From Panacagrimonas sp052387695 (GTDB lineage Bacteria > Pseudomonadota > Gammaproteobacteria > Nevskiales > Nevskiaceae), in the NCBI GenBank assembly GCA_052387695.1, contig JBQTIX010000076.1:1-64000 (forward strand): 64,000 nt of DNA, given 5' to 3'. Below the pieces are notes generated by a model that was given only the letters and a program-made list of their open reading frames with translations, was not told where the DNA came from and searched no databases. The position numbers and the translations under genes were made by a program. Positions 62,422-64,000 of this stretch are shown piece after piece (the first letter of the stretch is position 1; each line of letters opens with the position of its first letter).

Positions 62422-63198
62422 TCACCGATCCGATCCTGGACCGGGGTCGCCCGCCGACTCCGGCCGCCGGAACAGCAGCACATGCTGCCAGGGCAGGCCG
62501 CGAATCGAATCATCCAGCACCAGGCCGTGCCCCTGCGCTTCGCGTCGGACCTGGACGATGCTCATCTTGTGCAGGGGTTTGATCGGGACAGTCGGGTCTT
62601 CTGCGCGGTATTCGACGAAGGCCACGCGCCCGTCCGGTTTCAGCGCGCGGATGACGCTGGCCAGGACCTCGTAGGGATATTCCAGCTCGTGGTAGACATC
62701 GATCAGGATGGCCAGGTCCACGGACGACGCAGGCAGGCGCGCGTCGTCGGCAACACCCAGGACCGGACGGATGTTGGTGTGTGCGGGGTCTTTGGCCAGC
62801 GAGGTCAGCAGGCGCAGCATTTCCGACTGCACCTCGACGGCGTAAACCACACCACCCGGCCTGACTGCGGACGAGAATCGCCGCGAGTAGTAGCCGGTGC
62901 CGGCGCCGATGTCGGCGATGACCATTCCCGGCTTGAGTTCAAGCCGCTGGATCAACCGATCGCTGCCTTCCTCGCGTTCCCGTTCCGGCCGCTCCAGCCA
63001 ACCCGCGGCCTGCCAACCCATGATGGCGGCGATCTCGCGCCCCATGTAGACCTTGCCGATGCCGTCGCGGCTCGGCTTGATCTGCTCGTAGCGGGCCGGT
63101 TCCTTCGCATCGGCTGCGGCCTGCGCCGTCGGGTCATGCAGCAGCAGCGCCAGGGCGACCGGAACGAGTCGCAGTGCCCAGTGGGGCAGGATTGTCAC
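62422..63198 (-). CDS. exported class I SAM-dependent methyltransferase
   Basis: A 258-residue Rossmann methyltransferase. An N-terminal signal-like segment (LRLVPVALALLLHDPTAQAA) has an AxA cleavage site, then YMGREIAAIMGWQAAGWLER, which is a conserved pre-domain in this group. SAM-binding motif I is VIADIGAGTGYYSRRF (96-104 core), with VDLAILIDVYHELEYP as motif IV. SAM is not expected in the periplasm, so the exported form may have lost catalysis or stays membrane-tethered. Its ATG overlaps the stop of the PaaX gene (63195-63198), showing coupling. Confidence 0.85.
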   Translation of the reverse strand: MTILPHWALRLVPVALALLLHDPTAQAAADAKEPARYEQIKPSRDGIGKVYMGREIAAIMGWQAAGWLERPEREREEGSDRLIQRLELKPGMVIADIGAGTGYYSRRFSSAVRPGGVVYAVEVQSEMLRLLTSLAKDPAHTNIRPVLGVADDARLPASSVDLAILIDVYHELEYPYEVLASVIRALKPDGRVAFVEYRAEDPTVPIKPLHKMSIVQVRREAQGHGLVLDDSIRGLPWQHVLLFRRPESAGDPGPGSDR

Positions 63199-64000
63199 AG
63201 GAGTTCACCAAACCGCTGGCGCAGAAGCAGGCTCGGGCTGGGGGGCGATTCGGCCGCTTCCTCCACCTCCGCCACGGACTTCAGGTGCGACTGCGCGGGA
63301 CGATAGGTGAGCTGATAAATCCGCCGGCACAGCGTGTAGGCGTTCAGGCCCGGCCAGTCGGTGGGTAGCATGGACGTTGGCAACCGCGGATCGTGCAGGC
63401 TGGCGCGGCGGAACGAGTGGATCAGCAGCGTCTGCGCGACGAAGGCTTGCTGGGGCAGGATGCGGGTCTGATCGAGCGTGGTATGCAGCGGCTCGAATCG
63501 GGCGATGAATTTTTCATATCGATCGCGGACATCGCTCAGGTCCCAGGACCGCTTGACCAGGTTGTTGATCGGTTCGGACGAAAACTCCGGGAGCGAGTGG
63601 GCTTGCAGCACGACGGCACGGTCGAGGAGCCCCAGATCGCCCAGGATCTGTTTGAGCATCGGGTGATTGGCCGTCGGATGCAGCAGGACGCCCGGCGTGG
63701 GCGAGGCGAAGCCCTCCCATTCCAGTTCGCGGCGCAGCTCCACCCGGTCCGGAGAAGCATCTCCGGCTCTGGGCAGGACCACCATCGTCCACATCCCGTC
63801 CCATTCCTCCCGGGGTGGCGTGTAGATGCGTTCGTCCGCCAGTTCGAAGCGGCGACTGCCGGACGTCGTCAGCGAATAGAAGCTGTGGCGCCCATCACGA
63901 CGCGCCTCCAGCAGGTCTTCTTCGATGAGACGGAACGAGCTGGTTCTGACGAGGCGCTCGCTGACCCCGAACGGAGCCAGCAGGCGGATGAGATCCCCCA
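63195..64000 (-). CDS. PaaX-family transcriptional regulator (5' end beyond the window)
   Basis: Open without a stop to the right window edge, so it is partial at the N-terminus. The visible part begins in a winged helix (GDLIRLLAPFGVSERLVRTS, RRDGRHSFYSLTTSGSRRF) and continues into the PaaX core (EEWDGMWTMVVLPRAG, LRRELEWEGFASPTPGVL, LIHSFRRASLHDPRLP). PaaX represses phenylacetate catabolism by binding phenylacetyl-CoA; other members control different CoA-ester pathways. The stop overlaps the methyltransferase start. No paa genes are in the window, so the ligand is open. Confidence 0.88.
   Translation of the reverse strand, partial: GDLIRLLAPFGVSERLVRTSSFRLIEEDLLEARRDGRHSFYSLTTSGSRRFELADERIYTPPREEWDGMWTMVVLPRAGDASPDRVELRRELEWEGFASPTPGVLLHPTANHPMLKQILGDLGLLDRAVVLQAHSLPEFSSEPINNLVKRSWDLSDVRDRYEKFIARFEPLHTTLDQTRILPQQAFVAQTLLIHSFRRASLHDPRLPTSMLPTDWPGLNAYTLCRRIYQLTYRPAQSHLKSVAEVEEAAESPPSPSLLLRQRFGELL

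Overview
The window is high-GC DNA with dense, conventionally spaced bacterial genes. Conserved neighbourhoods (bcp-gcvR-dapA, rpsO-pnp, edd-eda next to zwf-pgl, fdsGBA-fdhD-fdsD, hldE) and an RND/DUF1302/DUF1329/YCF48-type cluster point to an aerobic gammaproteobacterium. Nevskiales/Solimonadaceae or a relative of the xanthomonads is plausible, but that placement is inference. No phage, integrase, transposase or CRISPR is visible. The repeats present are short, non-coding and palindromic.

Layout. 0.3-3 kb: membrane Ser/Thr kinase and an OmpA-domain lipoprotein. 3.2-8.7 kb: housekeeping block (PIN-PhoH ATPase, Bcp, GcvR, DapA, a small lipoprotein in the BamC position, tRNA-Ser(GGA), radical SAM protein). 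9-14.3 kb: Entner-Doudoroff block, edd-eda-GNAT diverging from zwf-pgl. 14.3-30.8 kb: catabolic island with a thiolase-like protein, MarR regulator, APH-type kinase, Tat-exported amidohydrolase, SDR, limonene-epoxide-hydrolase-like protein, two-component system, enoyl-CoA hydratase, acyl-CoA ligase, an 838-residue fusion of a ferredoxin/FAD/NAD reductase with a flavin monooxygenase, and an alpha/beta epoxide hydrolase. 31.5-40.3 kb: DUF1329, YCF48, DUF1302, second DUF1329 and RND/MMPL transporter. 40.4-43 kb: rpsO-pnp. 43-50.4 kb: molybdate-type regulator diverging from an NAD-dependent formate dehydrogenase operon. 50.4-64 kb: mixed genes, including a CalB-like lipase, nitrilase-family hydrolase, histidine kinase, Mak-like ROK kinase without the usual zinc cysteines, GFA protein, ECF sigma/anti-sigma pair, hldE, aminopeptidase, amino-acid permease, exported methyltransferase and a PaaX-family regulator cut by the window edge.

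The most interesting inference is that 14-40 kb forms one lipid or terpenoid/steroid utilisation region. Envelope proteins would bring in a hydrophobic substrate, the self-sufficient flavin monooxygenase would oxidise it (possibly epoxidation), two unrelated epoxide-hydrolase-type enzymes would open the product, and the CoA ligase, hydratase and thiolase-like protein would continue degradation. A shared near-palindrome, GGTACCGTAC, lies upstream of both the APH-kinase gene and the DUF1329 cluster.

At least five families of short palindromic repeats sit in intergenic gaps. Two supply stop codons of neighbouring genes, and one MITE-like copy is flanked by a candidate target-site duplication.
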